Assembly: GCF_010468615.1 (NCBI RefSeq)
Contig: NZ_WUEH01000002.1
Location: forward strand, 62,001-126,000
From: Pseudodesulfovibrio sp. JC047
GTDB lineage: Bacteria > Desulfobacterota > Desulfovibrionia > Desulfovibrionales > Desulfovibrionaceae
Direction: 5' to 3'
DNA length: 64,000 nucleotides
Shown here in pieces: positions 18,329-27,385 of this stretch. Under the pieces are notes generated by a model. The model saw only the letters and a list, made by a program, of their open reading frames with translations, had not been told where the DNA came from and did no database searches. The translations under genes and the position numbers were made by a program. Positions within the stretch are counted from its first letter, which is position 1. Every line of letters begins with the position of its first letter.

Positions 18329-18357
18329 GAATTAGCAAGAGGAACACCCCTTGTCAA
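18329..18357 (-). promoter_or_regulatory. aprB: Possible apr operon promoter
   Basis: On the minus strand a perfect -35 box TTGACA (18357-18352) is followed after 17 bases by TAATTC (18334-18329), a poor -10. The leader to aprB would be about 95 bases. The -35 match is the main support. Confidence 0.4.
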
Positions 18358-18682
18358 CGTGAAAGTGAATTTTTGAACAAGCAACGTATGCACAACCCCC
18401 TCCCAGTACCATTCAAGCCACTGTAATAACACACTTTAAGCCATATTTATTACAAAAAAACACCCATTAATCATATAAGAAAACACTTCTCAGACTAACA
18501 ACAGTTACCAATTGAAATATCAAACTTCATACATAATCTTATTTTTTGTATTTTCCCCTTTAAAATTCGGATTAACTATTCAAAATATAAAGAAATTTTA
18601 CAAAAAAACACCCCCAGAATCTCTAGACTTTTTTTCGAAAGGATCTCAGACTTTTCGGATAAACGTTTTTTTATGTATAATA

Positions 18683-18696
18683 TGACATGGGTGTCA
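18683..18696. promoter_or_regulatory. sat: Palindrome TGACA-N4-TGTCA next to a TATAAT box
   Basis: TGACATGGGTGTCA directly follows TATAAT (18676-18681). The 5-bp arms are perfect and the site would cover the start of any transcript from that box. The binding factor is unknown; CRP/FNR-family regulators of sulfate-reduction genes are one possibility. Confidence 0.4.
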
Positions 18697-18707
18697 CAAA
18701 AAACAGC

Positions 18708-18725
18708 TTGACACGACTTTCACAA
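18708..18725 (+). promoter_or_regulatory. sat: Candidate Rex operator overlapping the sat -35 box
   Basis: TTGACACGACTTTCACAA matches the Rex-type palindrome TTGTGAA-N4-TTCACAA at 11 of 14 defined positions, with the right half perfect. Its first six bases are also a perfect TTGACA; AATAAG lies 18 bases on as a weak -10. Rex senses NADH/NAD and is known to repress sat in Desulfovibrio, so the position fits; the left half is poor. Confidence 0.45.
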
Positions 18726-18843
18726 ACAGCCAATAAGGTCACATGATCGACATGGGAAATATTCATGGCTCACAAACGCGGACACGCCGCAACCATGATT
18801 TAAGGCAATGGTTTAATTGAAAAAACTATTTTAGGAGGCTTAA

Positions 18844-20124
18844 ATGTCCAACCTCGTAGCACCTCACGGTGGAAAAGGTCTCGTCTGCTGCCTGCTCGAA
18901 GGCGCTGAGCTTGAAGCTGAAATCAAAAAAGCTGAAGGCCTCAAGACTCTCGAAATTTCTGATCGCGCCAAAGGCGACCTCATCATGATGGGTATCGGCG
19001 GTTTTTCTCCGCTGAACGGCTTCATGAGCAAGGCATCGTGGAAAGGCGTTTGTGAAAATTTCCTGATGGAAGACGGCACATTCTGGCCCATCCCCATCAC
19101 GCTCGACACCAATGAAGACGTTGCAGTCGGAGAAGAAGTCGCTTTGAAAGCCGCTGACGGCACTGTGTACGCAACCATGATGGTTGAAGAAAAGTTCGAA
19201 ATGACTGAAGCCGACAAGAAATGGGAATGCGAAAATGTCTACAAAGGCCACGGCGAAGAGTCCGCTGACGACGTTTTCTGGAAAATCGCCATGGAAGATC
19301 ATCCCGGCGTCCAGGCCGTCATGGCACAGGGCAAATACAACCTGGCCGGCCCGGTCAAGGTCTTGTCCGAAGGCGACTACGCCAAACGTTTCCCCGGCGT
19401 CTATCTGACACCCAAGGAAATCCGCGCCGAGATGGAAAAACGCGGTTGGTCCAAGGTTGCCGCACTGCAGTTGCGTAACCCCATGCACCGCTCTCACGAA
19501 TTCCTGGCGAAAATCGCTGTTGAAGTCTGTGATGGCGTTGTGATCCACTCCCTGATCGGCAACTTGAAGCCGGGCGATATCCCGGGAGATGTCCGCATCA
19601 AGTGCATCCAGACCCTGATCGACAACTACTTCGTACCTGAAAACGTCATCAACGCCGGTTACCCGCTCGACATGCGCTACGCCGGTCCTCGTGAAGGCCT
19701 GCTCCACGCCACCTTCCGCCAGAACTACGGCATCAACAACATGTTGATCGGTCGTGACCATGCTGGCGTCGGCGACTTCTACGGTCTGTTCGAAGCACAG
19801 GAAATCTTCAAGAAAATCCCGTACCAAGACGGTTGCTCCGCCGAGCCTGGAAAGGCCCTGCTCTGTCAGCCCATGAACATTGACTGGACCTTCTACTGCT
19901 ACAAGTGCGACGGCATGGCTTCCATGCGGACGTGCCCGCATAGCAAGGAAGACCGCGTCATCCTTTCCGGTACAAAACTGCGTAAGGCCCTGTCTGAAGG
20001 CGCTGAAGTTGTTGACCACTTTGGTCGCGACGAAGTCCTCGTCATCCTGCGCGAATACTACGCTGGCTTGACCGAAAAGGTCGAAGTCAAGATGCAGAAA
20101 GCCGCTTCCGGCGCCGACATGTAA
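18844..20124 (+). CDS. sat: Sulfate adenylyltransferase (ATP sulfurylase)
   Basis: A 426-residue cytoplasmic enzyme making APS and pyrophosphate from sulfate and ATP, the first step of sulfate reduction. Signature blocks: [10 protein letters not shown], the nucleotide-binding [11 protein letters not shown] with its HxxH-like histidines, and [29 protein letters not shown] cysteine/histidine block near residue 350 fits the metal site reported for Desulfovibrio enzymes. No APS kinase domain follows, as expected for the dissimilatory form. AGGAGG precedes the ATG; a perfect hairpin terminator follows. Confidence 0.98.
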   Translation: MSNLVAPHGGKGLVCCLLEGAELEAEIKKAEGLKTLEISDRAKGDLIMMGIGGFSPLNGFMSKASWKGVCENFLMEDGTFWPIPITLDTNEDVAVGEEVALKAADGTVYATMMVEEKFEMTEADKKWECENVYKGHGEESADDVFWKIAMEDHPGVQAVMAQGKYNLAGPVKVLSEGDYAKRFPGVYLTPKEIRAEMEKRGWSKVAALQLRNPMHRSHEFLAKIAVEVCDGVVIHSLIGNLKPGDIPGDVRIKCIQTLIDNYFVPENVINAGYPLDMRYAGPREGLLHATFRQNYGINNMLIGRDHAGVGDFYGLFEAQEIFKKIPYQDGCSAEPGKALLCQPMNIDWTFYCYKCDGMASMRTCPHSKEDRVILSGTKLRKALSEGAEVVDHFGRDEVLVILREYYAGLTEKVEVKMQKAASGADM

Positions 20125-20156
20125 AGGCAGCCGGTCGGTATGTACTGACCATTCAA

Positions 20157-20187
20157 GGGGAGCTGGCATATGCCAGCTCCCCTTTTT
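20157..20187 (+). terminator. Rho-independent terminator after sat
   Basis: GGGGAGCTGGCAT and its exact complement (26-base palindrome) followed by TTTTT, 32 bases after the sat stop codon. Confidence 0.95.
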
Positions 20188-20463
20188 CAATATAATTATA
20201 TGAATATGATCGAGAATCAGCCCTCCACTCTCCTTTCAGCAAACAGTGCAACAAGGACTGATGACGAGCCTTTGCGACCCAAATGTCCATCCATGTTCAA
20301 AATGGAACATGCGTTTTTTTCCGCCAAACATCACACACGTTTTCTGTGCCGATGCGGTATTCAGCAAAAACCGCACACAAAAGCTGTTCCATTTTTCCCA
20401 AGCCCTTTCATCGGGACAGACATCAATCGCGATTCTTCATATATATTCTATAAATAACAGAAC

Positions 20464-20901
20464 CTATTGTTTGAGATGCCAGACACCCTTTTCGTCACGC
20501 CACGCTTTGGCCATAATTTCCTGTCCATCCCGAGCGTCCTTGATAACCACATCCCTGTAGACTCTTTCTTCGGCCATATATGGAGGAGACGGCGTTGCAG
20601 TATAACTGGCCCCGGTGTCGGGATTAGTCCAGGAACTCGGCTGACCGGACCGACCTTTTTCAAGCGTCCGTTGCACCTGCTGTTCATCGCTTTTGTCCCA
20701 TTCGTTTCCAACGATATAGCCCATCAGCACACCAACACCGGCCCCGACCGCGGCTCCGAGTAATTTGTCATTGAATGTCAAAGCACCAATCGTGGCACCG
20801 GCCAAACCACCGACCGTGGCCCCCTGCTGCGCTTTATTCGCACATCCAAATCCTCCCAAAAGGAACCCCACCATCACACAAACAATCAAAATATTCCGCA
20901 T
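20464..20901 (-). CDS. Glycine-zipper lipoprotein (17-kDa antigen type)
   Basis: A 145-residue probable outer-membrane or inner-membrane lipoprotein. The signal peptide ends in lipobox-like GGFGC (residue 20 region). A glycine-zipper segment follows (GGLAGATIGAL, GAAVGAGVGVLMGYIVG), then a soluble C-terminal domain (TNPDTGASYTATPSPPY, EIMAKAWRDEKGVWHLKQ) like Rickettsia 17-kDa surface antigen relatives. The ATG at 20901 has AAGGAGG upstream; the frame to 20931 is not needed. Single gene. Role in envelope integrity is inferred from the family only. Confidence 0.85.
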   Translation of the reverse strand: MRNILIVCVMVGFLLGGFGCANKAQQGATVGGLAGATIGALTFNDKLLGAAVGAGVGVLMGYIVGNEWDKSDEQQVQRTLEKGRSGQPSSWTNPDTGASYTATPSPPYMAEERVYRDVVIKDARDGQEIMAKAWRDEKGVWHLKQ

Positions 20902-21200
20902 TCGAAACCTCCTTTGCAGTCCAGCCACCACGATTCATCCCGATGCACAAAAGCCCACAACACGCTTTTCACACCATGTACCGGGCACTGTACCGCACTC
21001 TGAGTCGTGCGCTTATTATTATCTCTACAGTCGCTTGCACGAACAGGCACCACATGAGTCAACACTGCGTCACCACACGACAAAATCTCGACAAAAACGG
21101 CCTCATTCATGGCACTTGCGTCTCACCGAATTTCAAGGTAGAAAGGCTGTTCCTCTTTTTTTGAGGAAAACCATATATACATAAGGAAGACGGTAAGACG

Positions 21201-22988
21201 ATGATCAAGATCCGCAAAGATGACACCAGTGGTCCCTCCCATGAACGACCACGCCGTGATGAAACCCGAGCACCTCGCACATTCGAAAAGCGAGGCGGGC
21301 CAAGGGATGGCGGCCGAAAATTCGACAAACGCGGCGGCGGCAACCGTGGAGGTCGTGATTTTTTTGGCAATAAGCCGCAACGCCCTGTCCTCGACGACAA
21401 CGCTCCTGCCAAATCCGAGATTGTCGCAAACCACCGTTTCAACGACATTTCCGACCTCGACGACCAGATCCTGCACCTGCTGGAAAAACGGGCATTCCTG
21501 ATCCGCAAGGAAGGTGCATGGCGCAAATCCAAGCAAAAGTCCTTGGTCGATCCCAAACTTGAAAAGTTGCTCAGAGGCTCTTTTGACCGCAAGGCCGGAG
21601 AACTCAGCCTTGACGCCAAACTCTCCAAACAGCTCTTCACACTGCTCAATCAATTTTCATTGGCCGACGTTCGCAAGAAATTCGAAGGCGAAGGATACAA
21701 ACTCGCTCCTCGCGTGGACCGCATCAAGGCCGGTATCGCCGGACCGCGTTCCTTCCGTTTCACCCGCATGATGCTTGCCATGGCAGCCAGTGCCGGTACA
21801 AAAACCACCCTGTCCCCAGTGACAATGAACGCCCCGAACAAGGACTTGGCCAAAGCTTTGAAACAGGTCGGTGCTCCCATTTCGTGGGATGATGACTGGA
21901 TCAGGAACGAAGGCGGGAAAACCCTTGAATTCGAAGGGAACATGGCCTTTGTGGGTGAAGATCCCTTCAACTTCTACATGCTGCTCTGTCTGGCTCTCGG
22001 CCACGCAGGTCGCTGTAAATTCACTGGCAAACCCGCCCTGCAATTGCTGGACGTAGCCTCCCTGAACAAGATTCTGCCGAGACTCGGAGCCAGACTGGTT
22101 CCCATGAATCCCAACAACCCGGGCCTCCCCGTCCGTTTGGAATGTGGCGGTTTCATGGATGAAACAATCACTTTGCCCGGCAACGTCGATCCCGAGTTCG
22201 CCGCAGCCCTGACCCTGGCAGCGTGGTCCTTCTCCGGAGGCCTGACTATCAACGGCCTGAACAAGGACGCCCGCGCCCGTGTCGCCGAAGCCGTTGAAGT
22301 CCTCACCGTCTGCGGGATCAAGGCCACGTTGAAAAATGATTCTGTCACGGTCTCGGACGGTGTGCCAGAAATCGACGAAGACCCGTTGTTGCCGCTGTCC
22401 GTCAAGCTCAATGCCATGCTTCTGGCCCTGCCCATCCTGAGTGGTGGTTCCATCAACATCGAAGGGACCTGGCCGAAAAACGAACAGGCTGACATGGTGC
22501 TGAAACAACTGAAAGCACTCGGTCTGTCCATCAATGTGGCCACGGAAAACCTGGTCGCAATCATGGACGGTCCACTGCCCGAATCTGCGGACATCTTCCT
22601 GGGTGAAGACTCGGCCCTGATGCCGTTGGCCCTGGCCCTGGCTCTCAAGGTCGGCAACGCCACCCTGAAGGGAGCCGAGAATCCCACGACTCTGGAATTG
22701 CTTGACCGTATGGGCGCATCGTATGAAATAACCGAAGACGGCATCGCGTTGAAAGCCGGCAAACGGCAATGGGACGGCACCTGGTTCAGTCCTGATCCCA
22801 TTTGGTCCATGGGCTGTGCAATGGCCGCATATTCCGTGCCCGGCATTGTGCTCGAAAACCACGGTGAAGTGACGGCAACCTGGCCAGAATTCTGGAACTT
22901 CTATAACTCCCTGCCCACCGGCATCATGAAACCGAAGCCGGTACGTGAGAAGAAAGATGACACACGCAGACGAATCAAAATCCGGTGA
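21201..22988 (+). CDS. Chorismate-mutase-like / EPSP-synthase-like fusion protein
   Basis: A 595-residue protein in three parts. Residues 1-65 are Arg/Gly/Asp-rich and probably disordered (KRGGGNRGGRDF). Residues about 75-160 resemble an AroQ-type chorismate mutase helix bundle (SDLDDQILHLLEKRAFLIRK, DPKLEKLLR). Residues about 175-580 follow the EPSP synthase (AroA) double-barrel fold, ending AMAAYSVPGIVLENHGEVTATWPEFWNFYNSL. The AroA KSxxxR motif reads RSFRFTR and the usual C-terminal arginine signatures are weak, so catalysis is uncertain. It may be the organism's diverged AroA or a paralog. The next gene starts inside its last codons. The GGAAG ribosome site is rather far from the ATG. Confidence 0.7.
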   Translation: MIKIRKDDTSGPSHERPRRDETRAPRTFEKRGGPRDGGRKFDKRGGGNRGGRDFFGNKPQRPVLDDNAPAKSEIVANHRFNDISDLDDQILHLLEKRAFLIRKEGAWRKSKQKSLVDPKLEKLLRGSFDRKAGELSLDAKLSKQLFTLLNQFSLADVRKKFEGEGYKLAPRVDRIKAGIAGPRSFRFTRMMLAMAASAGTKTTLSPVTMNAPNKDLAKALKQVGAPISWDDDWIRNEGGKTLEFEGNMAFVGEDPFNFYMLLCLALGHAGRCKFTGKPALQLLDVASLNKILPRLGARLVPMNPNNPGLPVRLECGGFMDETITLPGNVDPEFAAALTLAAWSFSGGLTINGLNKDARARVAEAVEVLTVCGIKATLKNDSVTVSDGVPEIDEDPLLPLSVKLNAMLLALPILSGGSINIEGTWPKNEQADMVLKQLKALGLSINVATENLVAIMDGPLPESADIFLGEDSALMPLALALALKVGNATLKGAENPTTLELLDRMGASYEITEDGIALKAGKRQWDGTWFSPDPIWSMGCAMAAYSVPGIVLENHGEVTATWPEFWNFYNSLPTGIMKPKPVREKKDDTRRRIKIR

Positions 22989-23262
22989 GAAACGACTCAG
23001 CGATGATAAGGCAACGTTAGAAAAAGAAGTGGCGGAACTGACACTTGAGCGAGAAAAAACGCAGGTCAGCATCCGCCAATTCATGGAAGACGAAGACCTC
23101 AAAAATGGCGTCTATTATCATAACGAGATATTCCAGTTGCAGCAGGACAAACTGCGGTTGGATGTGGAAATAAAATTCCGCACCAACAAGATCAACCGGA
23201 TCAATCTCGGCATTGAAGACATGGAGGCCAGCGGCGGCGTCAAAAACGGATTCCTGTTTTAA
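22957..23262 (+). CDS. Small coiled-coil protein
   Basis: A 101-residue protein made almost wholly of charged heptads (ATLEKEVAELTLEREKTQVSI, FQLQQDKLRLDVEIKFRTNKI), without signal peptide or known domain. It starts at an ATG within the end of the EPSP-synthase-like gene (32-base overlap), preceded by GAGAAGAAAG, so the two are probably co-translated. Function unknown; a partner of the upstream protein is a reasonable guess. Its stop codon is also the start of the structured aconitase leader. Confidence 0.75.
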   Translation: MTHADESKSGEKRLSDDKATLEKEVAELTLEREKTQVSIRQFMEDEDLKNGVYYHNEIFQLQQDKLRLDVEIKFRTNKINRINLGIEDMEASGGVKNGFLF

Positions 23263-23360
23263 GACCGGTAACATACCGTTTCAACGCAATTCATTTGGGA
23301 GAGGAGAGGCCCAAATGCTCTTCGGAGATGCGTTGAAACGGGTCTGAGAGAGACCTTTTT
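23262..23360 (+). promoter_or_regulatory. acnA: Structured leader of aconitase gene, attenuator-like
   Basis: A 13-bp perfect stem (23276-23288 with 23329-23341) encloses two hairpins: CATTTGGG/CCCAAATG (23292-23317) and CTC-TTCG-GAG (23318-23327), a compact three-way junction. It is followed at once by GGTCT-GAGAG-AGACC (23341-23355) and TTTTT, a weak terminator. A second AGACC at 23262-23266, just after the upstream stop codon, could pair with the same GGTCT and prevent the terminator. The arrangement resembles a riboswitch or attenuator; I recognise no known class. Confidence 0.6.
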
Positions 23361-23380
23361 GCACTGTGAGGAAAAAAGAT

Positions 23381-25303
23381 ATGGGCAAAAATATCACGCA
23401 CAAGATTATTGAAAAACATCTCGTCTCCGGTGACATGATCCCGGGACGGGAAATCGGACTTCGCATCGACCAGACTCTGACACAGGATGCCACCGGCACC
23501 ATGGCATGGCTACAATTCGAAGCCATTGGCGTCGGTCAGGTCAAAACGGATCTCTCTGTCAGTTACGTAGACCACAATACCCTCCAGATGGGATTTCGCA
23601 ATCCCGATGACCATCGATATCTGCGGACCGTGGCCGCCAAGTCTGGCGCGGTCTTTTCACCGGCCGGAACCGGCATTTGTCATCAACTGCATCTGGAAAA
23701 CTTCGGGAAACCCGGTTCGACGCTCATCGGGTCAGACTCTCATACCCCCACTGCGGGTGGTATCGGAGCCATGTCCATGGGTGCCGGAGGACTGTCCGTG
23801 GCACTGGCCATGGCCGGAGAAGCCTACTTCATTCCTATGCCCGAAGTGGTCAAGGTCAACCTGACCGGAAAACTCACCGGCTGGGCAGCAGGCAAAGATG
23901 TGATTCTCGAACTGCTTCGCCGTCTGACCGTCAAGGGCGGCGTCGGCAAAGTATTTGAATACGCCGGTCCTGGCGTTGCGGCCCTGTCCGTGCCGGAACG
24001 GGCCACCATCACGAACATGGGGGCCGAACTCGGTGCGACCACATCCATCTTCCCGTCCGATGATCGGACCAGGGACTTTTTGGACAAGATGGGCCGAAGC
24101 GATGATTTCGTGGAACTCATCGCCGATCCCGACGCCGAATACGACGAGGTCATCGACATCGACCTGTCTACCCTCGAACCGATGGTCGCCCAACCGCACA
24201 TGCCCGATCAGGTCTGTCCGATCCGTGAACTGGCCGGGAAAAAGATCGACCAAGTCGCCATTGGCTCCTGCACCAACTCATCCTATTCCGATCTCAAAAA
24301 CACGGCCCAGATACTGGCCGGGAAGCAGACACCCCCGGAAACCGATCTGATGATTTCCCCCGGCTCCAAGCAGGTTCTGAAACTGCTGGCCCGAGAAAAC
24401 CTCATCGAACCAGTGCTGGACGCGGGTGCTCGTTTGCTGGAATGTTCCTGCGGTCCGTGCATCGGCATGGGCGGTTCCCCGACCACAGCCGGGGTCTCGG
24501 TCCGTACCTTCAACCGCAATTTCGAAGGTCGATCCGGCACCTTGGATGGCCAAGTCTATCTGGTATCCGCCCAATCCGCAGCCCGACTGGCGTTGGATGG
24601 AGCATTCACCGATCCAGCCACCTGGGGACCAGCTCCCGAACGCGTGGACCTGCCCGAAAATGTGCCGTCCATCCGCTCGTTGTTCGTGTTTCCCCCGGAA
24701 GACCCGACATCGGTGGAGGTACTGCGCGGACCCAATATTGTCGCCCTTGAAAAATTCGACGGACTGCCGGACACCATCGAGGCGCAGATTCTCCTCAAGG
24801 TGGACGACAATATCACCACGGACCACATCCTGCCCGCTGGTGCGGAAATCACGGCCCTGCGATCCAATATTCCGGCCATCAGCCAATATATCTTCAACCG
24901 GGTGGACGCAGAATTTGTCGGTCGGATGAAAGCGGCCGGACAGGGAATCATTCTGGGCGGTGAAAACTACGGACAAGGGTCCAGCCGGGAACACGCGGCA
25001 TTGGGTCCCCGACATCTCGGTGTCAAGGCCGTCATCGTCAAATCCCTGGCCCGTATTCATCGCGCCAACCTGATAAACTTCGGTATCTTGCCGTTGTTGC
25101 TGACCAACCCGGCTGACTATGACAGCTTGAGCCAAGGAAAGACGCTCACCATCCCGGCCAAAGACATGAAACCGGGCGGAACGATCTCCATCACGATAGA
25201 CGATGGCAAAATCGTTCCAGTGACAAATGATTTGACCAAAAAGGAACTGGAGATTATCCAGTCAGGTGGACTTCTCAATGCTGTCAGAGAAAGCCACACA
25301 TAA
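23381..25303 (+). CDS. acnA: Aconitate hydratase
   Basis: A 640-residue cytoplasmic [4Fe-4S] enzyme interconverting citrate and isocitrate. The three cluster cysteines lie in GSCTNSSYSD and CSCGPCIGMGG; substrate-site blocks SDSHTPTAGGIG and GENYGQGSSREHAALGPRHLG are intact. Its length (about 640, shorter than the 890-residue AcnA of E. coli) fits the bacterial short form sometimes called Aquifex type. The ATG at 23381 has GAGG upstream. It lies behind a structured leader and 66 bases before ppiD. Confidence 0.95.
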   Translation: MGKNITHKIIEKHLVSGDMIPGREIGLRIDQTLTQDATGTMAWLQFEAIGVGQVKTDLSVSYVDHNTLQMGFRNPDDHRYLRTVAAKSGAVFSPAGTGICHQLHLENFGKPGSTLIGSDSHTPTAGGIGAMSMGAGGLSVALAMAGEAYFIPMPEVVKVNLTGKLTGWAAGKDVILELLRRLTVKGGVGKVFEYAGPGVAALSVPERATITNMGAELGATTSIFPSDDRTRDFLDKMGRSDDFVELIADPDAEYDEVIDIDLSTLEPMVAQPHMPDQVCPIRELAGKKIDQVAIGSCTNSSYSDLKNTAQILAGKQTPPETDLMISPGSKQVLKLLARENLIEPVLDAGARLLECSCGPCIGMGGSPTTAGVSVRTFNRNFEGRSGTLDGQVYLVSAQSAARLALDGAFTDPATWGPAPERVDLPENVPSIRSLFVFPPEDPTSVEVLRGPNIVALEKFDGLPDTIEAQILLKVDDNITTDHILPAGAEITALRSNIPAISQYIFNRVDAEFVGRMKAAGQGIILGGENYGQGSSREHAALGPRHLGVKAVIVKSLARIHRANLINFGILPLLLTNPADYDSLSQGKTLTIPAKDMKPGGTISITIDDGKIVPVTNDLTKKELEIIQSGGLLNAVRESHT

Positions 25304-25369
25304 AATGTGAGCAACTGCCGCCCTCTTTATGAGGATGGTGTCCTGTCAAACAGAGCTACTGGAGCTAAA

Positions 25370-27268
25370 ATGTTAGAAATAATGCGTGAAAATGCTTCCG
25401 GCTGGATCGTCAAGATCCTGTTTGCCATCATTATTATCGTTTTCGTCTTTGCCTTTGGTATGTCCGGGCTTGCCCCCACCGGCGATCCGGTCATGGCAAC
25501 GGTCAACGACCAAATCATCACACGGGCCGAGTACGAATTCGCCTATCAACGCATGGCAGAGGCCATTGGCAACTCAAATCCGAACGTCACTTCAGCGCAG
25601 TTGCAGAGCGCACAATTCAAACAGATGGTCATGGGCGAACTTATCAGCAAGAAATTATTGCTGGATGAAGCCGAAAAACTCGGCATCGGCGCATCCGATC
25701 AGGAAGTAGTTCAAGGCATTGCCACGCAACCCATGTTCAAGAACAAACAAGGTGTCTTCGACAAGGGCATCTATCAGGCCGCCCTGCGAAGCATCCGCAT
25801 GACCCCGGCCCAGTTCGAAGCTGATTTCAAGCAGGAACTCATCATCGACAAGGTCAAACAGGGTGTGGGCAGCACAACCTCGGCCACCCCGGATCAGGCC
25901 CGTCAAATCTTTGATTGGGTGGGCGAACAGGCCCGCATCGATTACATTCAGGTGTCACCCAAGGACTTCATGAAGACGGTGACCGTGTCCAAGGACGAAA
26001 TCAAGGCGTACTTCCTGACCAACAAGGATCGCTTCACCGCACCTGCACAAGTCCGCCTGCGCCTCATCTCCTTCACCCCGGACGCTCTGGCCAAATTCCA
26101 GACCGTCACCGATGAAGAAATCAAGGCGTACTACGCCGCCAACAGCAAGCAGCTCCAGCAGCCCGAACAGGTCCACGCCCGTCACATTCTCGTGATGGTC
26201 AAGGATACCGATTCCGACGCTGACAAGAAAAAAGCCAAAGCCAAAATTGATGATGTCCTGACCCAGGCCAAGGCCGGAACGGACTTCGCGACACTGGCAC
26301 AAAAATATTCCGAAGGTCCGAGCGGACCCAACGGTGGTGATCTCGGCTGGTTTGGCCGTGGAGCCATGGTCCCCGAATTCGAAAAAGCGGCTTTTGACAC
26401 CCCAGCCGGTTCCGTTTCCGGTCTGGTCAAAACCCAGTTCGGCTGGCACATCATCAAGGTGGAAGAACGCAAAAACGCCTCCACCCAGACGCTGGACGAG
26501 GTCAAAGACGAGTTGCGCACCCGAATTGCTCAGGAAAAAGCGTCTGAAAAAATCACCGAACAATTGGACCAGGCTCTGGATCGTCTGATCTCAGGCATGA
26601 CCATCGAAGAGATTGCCAAAGAACTGAATCTCGAAGCCGTGACCACCGAACCAATGCCCGCACTGTTCTTGACACAGGTTTTCGGCCTGACTCAGGAAGC
26701 GGCCAAGACCGTTCAGGAACTGGCTGTCGGTGAGGCGCACAAGGCCCCCATCGCCGTGAATGGCGGATACATGCTGGTTGAAAAAGTTGAAGACGTTCCC
26801 CCGACACTCATGCCGCTGGACAAGGTCGCACCGACCATCGTCAACACCATCAAAAAGCAGAAAAGCCATGAAATGGCCCAAAACAGAGCGGAAAAAATTC
26901 ACGCCGAGTTGACGGGTACCAATGCAGCCAAGGCCGCCAAGACCTATGCACGCCGCATCAAGACGTCCGAACCGTTTGGCCGTCAGGGCGACATCGCCGG
27001 TCTGGGACAGAGCAAACCGCTGACTGAAGCCGTTTTCAAGGCCAAGGGCACTGACTGGCTGCCGCTGGTGTACACCATGCCGGAAAGCGTCCTGGTCGTT
27101 CGACTGAAAGAACACATCCCCGCTTCCGACGAGCTTTGGACCGAGCAAAAAGCATTCTGGATCAAACAGGCCGGACAGGGCTATCGTCAGGAAATGCTGG
27201 CCGCGTTCATGGATGAGCTGAGCAAGAATGCCGATATCGACATCGTTCACCCGGAAATCCTGCAATAG
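25370..27268 (+). CDS. ppiD: PpiD-type periplasmic peptidyl-prolyl isomerase / chaperone
   Basis: A 632-residue protein with one N-terminal membrane anchor (WIVKILFAIIIIVFVFAFGMSGL) and a large periplasmic part: SurA-like N-terminal helices (VNDQIITRAEYEFAYQRM), a parvulin domain (ARHILVMV, FATLAQKYSEGPSGPNGGDLGWFGRG, FGWHIIKVEER) and a long C-terminal helical part. PpiD assists folding of newly exported proteins near the Sec translocon. The ATG at 25370 (MLEIMRE) has GGAG upstream; the earlier in-frame ATG at 25307 lacks one. A terminator follows. Confidence 0.93.
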   Translation: MLEIMRENASGWIVKILFAIIIIVFVFAFGMSGLAPTGDPVMATVNDQIITRAEYEFAYQRMAEAIGNSNPNVTSAQLQSAQFKQMVMGELISKKLLLDEAEKLGIGASDQEVVQGIATQPMFKNKQGVFDKGIYQAALRSIRMTPAQFEADFKQELIIDKVKQGVGSTTSATPDQARQIFDWVGEQARIDYIQVSPKDFMKTVTVSKDEIKAYFLTNKDRFTAPAQVRLRLISFTPDALAKFQTVTDEEIKAYYAANSKQLQQPEQVHARHILVMVKDTDSDADKKKAKAKIDDVLTQAKAGTDFATLAQKYSEGPSGPNGGDLGWFGRGAMVPEFEKAAFDTPAGSVSGLVKTQFGWHIIKVEERKNASTQTLDEVKDELRTRIAQEKASEKITEQLDQALDRLISGMTIEEIAKELNLEAVTTEPMPALFLTQVFGLTQEAAKTVQELAVGEAHKAPIAVNGGYMLVEKVEDVPPTLMPLDKVAPTIVNTIKKQKSHEMAQNRAEKIHAELTGTNAAKAAKTYARRIKTSEPFGRQGDIAGLGQSKPLTEAVFKAKGTDWLPLVYTMPESVLVVRLKEHIPASDELWTEQKAFWIKQAGQGYRQEMLAAFMDELSKNADIDIVHPEILQ

Positions 27269-27290
27269 GACTCAATCCATATAAAATGTA

Positions 27291-27325
27291 AACGGCCTTT
27301 CCTGTTTCAGGGAAGGCCGTTTTTT
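27291..27325 (+). terminator. Rho-independent terminator after ppiD
   Basis: AACGGCCTTTCC pairs with GGAAGGCCGTT around a short loop and is followed by a run of T. Confidence 0.92.
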
Positions 27326-27385
27326 CATGGCTTCCAGACATTCCTTTGCGCAAAAAGGACTAACGCAAGCGGGCACTCTCTCGAA

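Larger units (their letters stand above)
18231..18843. promoter_or_regulatory. Divergent apr / sat control region
   Basis: A 613-base AT-rich gap with no gene. It must drive two of the most expressed operons of a sulfate reducer. Visible signals, listed separately, are a TTGACA box for each direction and palindromes near the sat start. In the aprB leader, GCACG and CGTGC (18303-18319) form a short inverted repeat. The middle (18420-18640) is very AT-rich with A and T tracts, suggesting bent DNA or UP-element-like function. Confidence 0.65.

Noticed and set aside
20765-21184. Small plus-strand frames in the gap before 21201
   Set aside because: No ribosome site; Thr/His/Pro-rich translations without pattern, overlapping the lipoprotein promoter region.
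21657-23102. A 481-residue minus-strand frame across the EPSP-synthase-like gene
   Set aside because: Antisense shadow; the plus-strand gene shows clear homology and this frame shows none.
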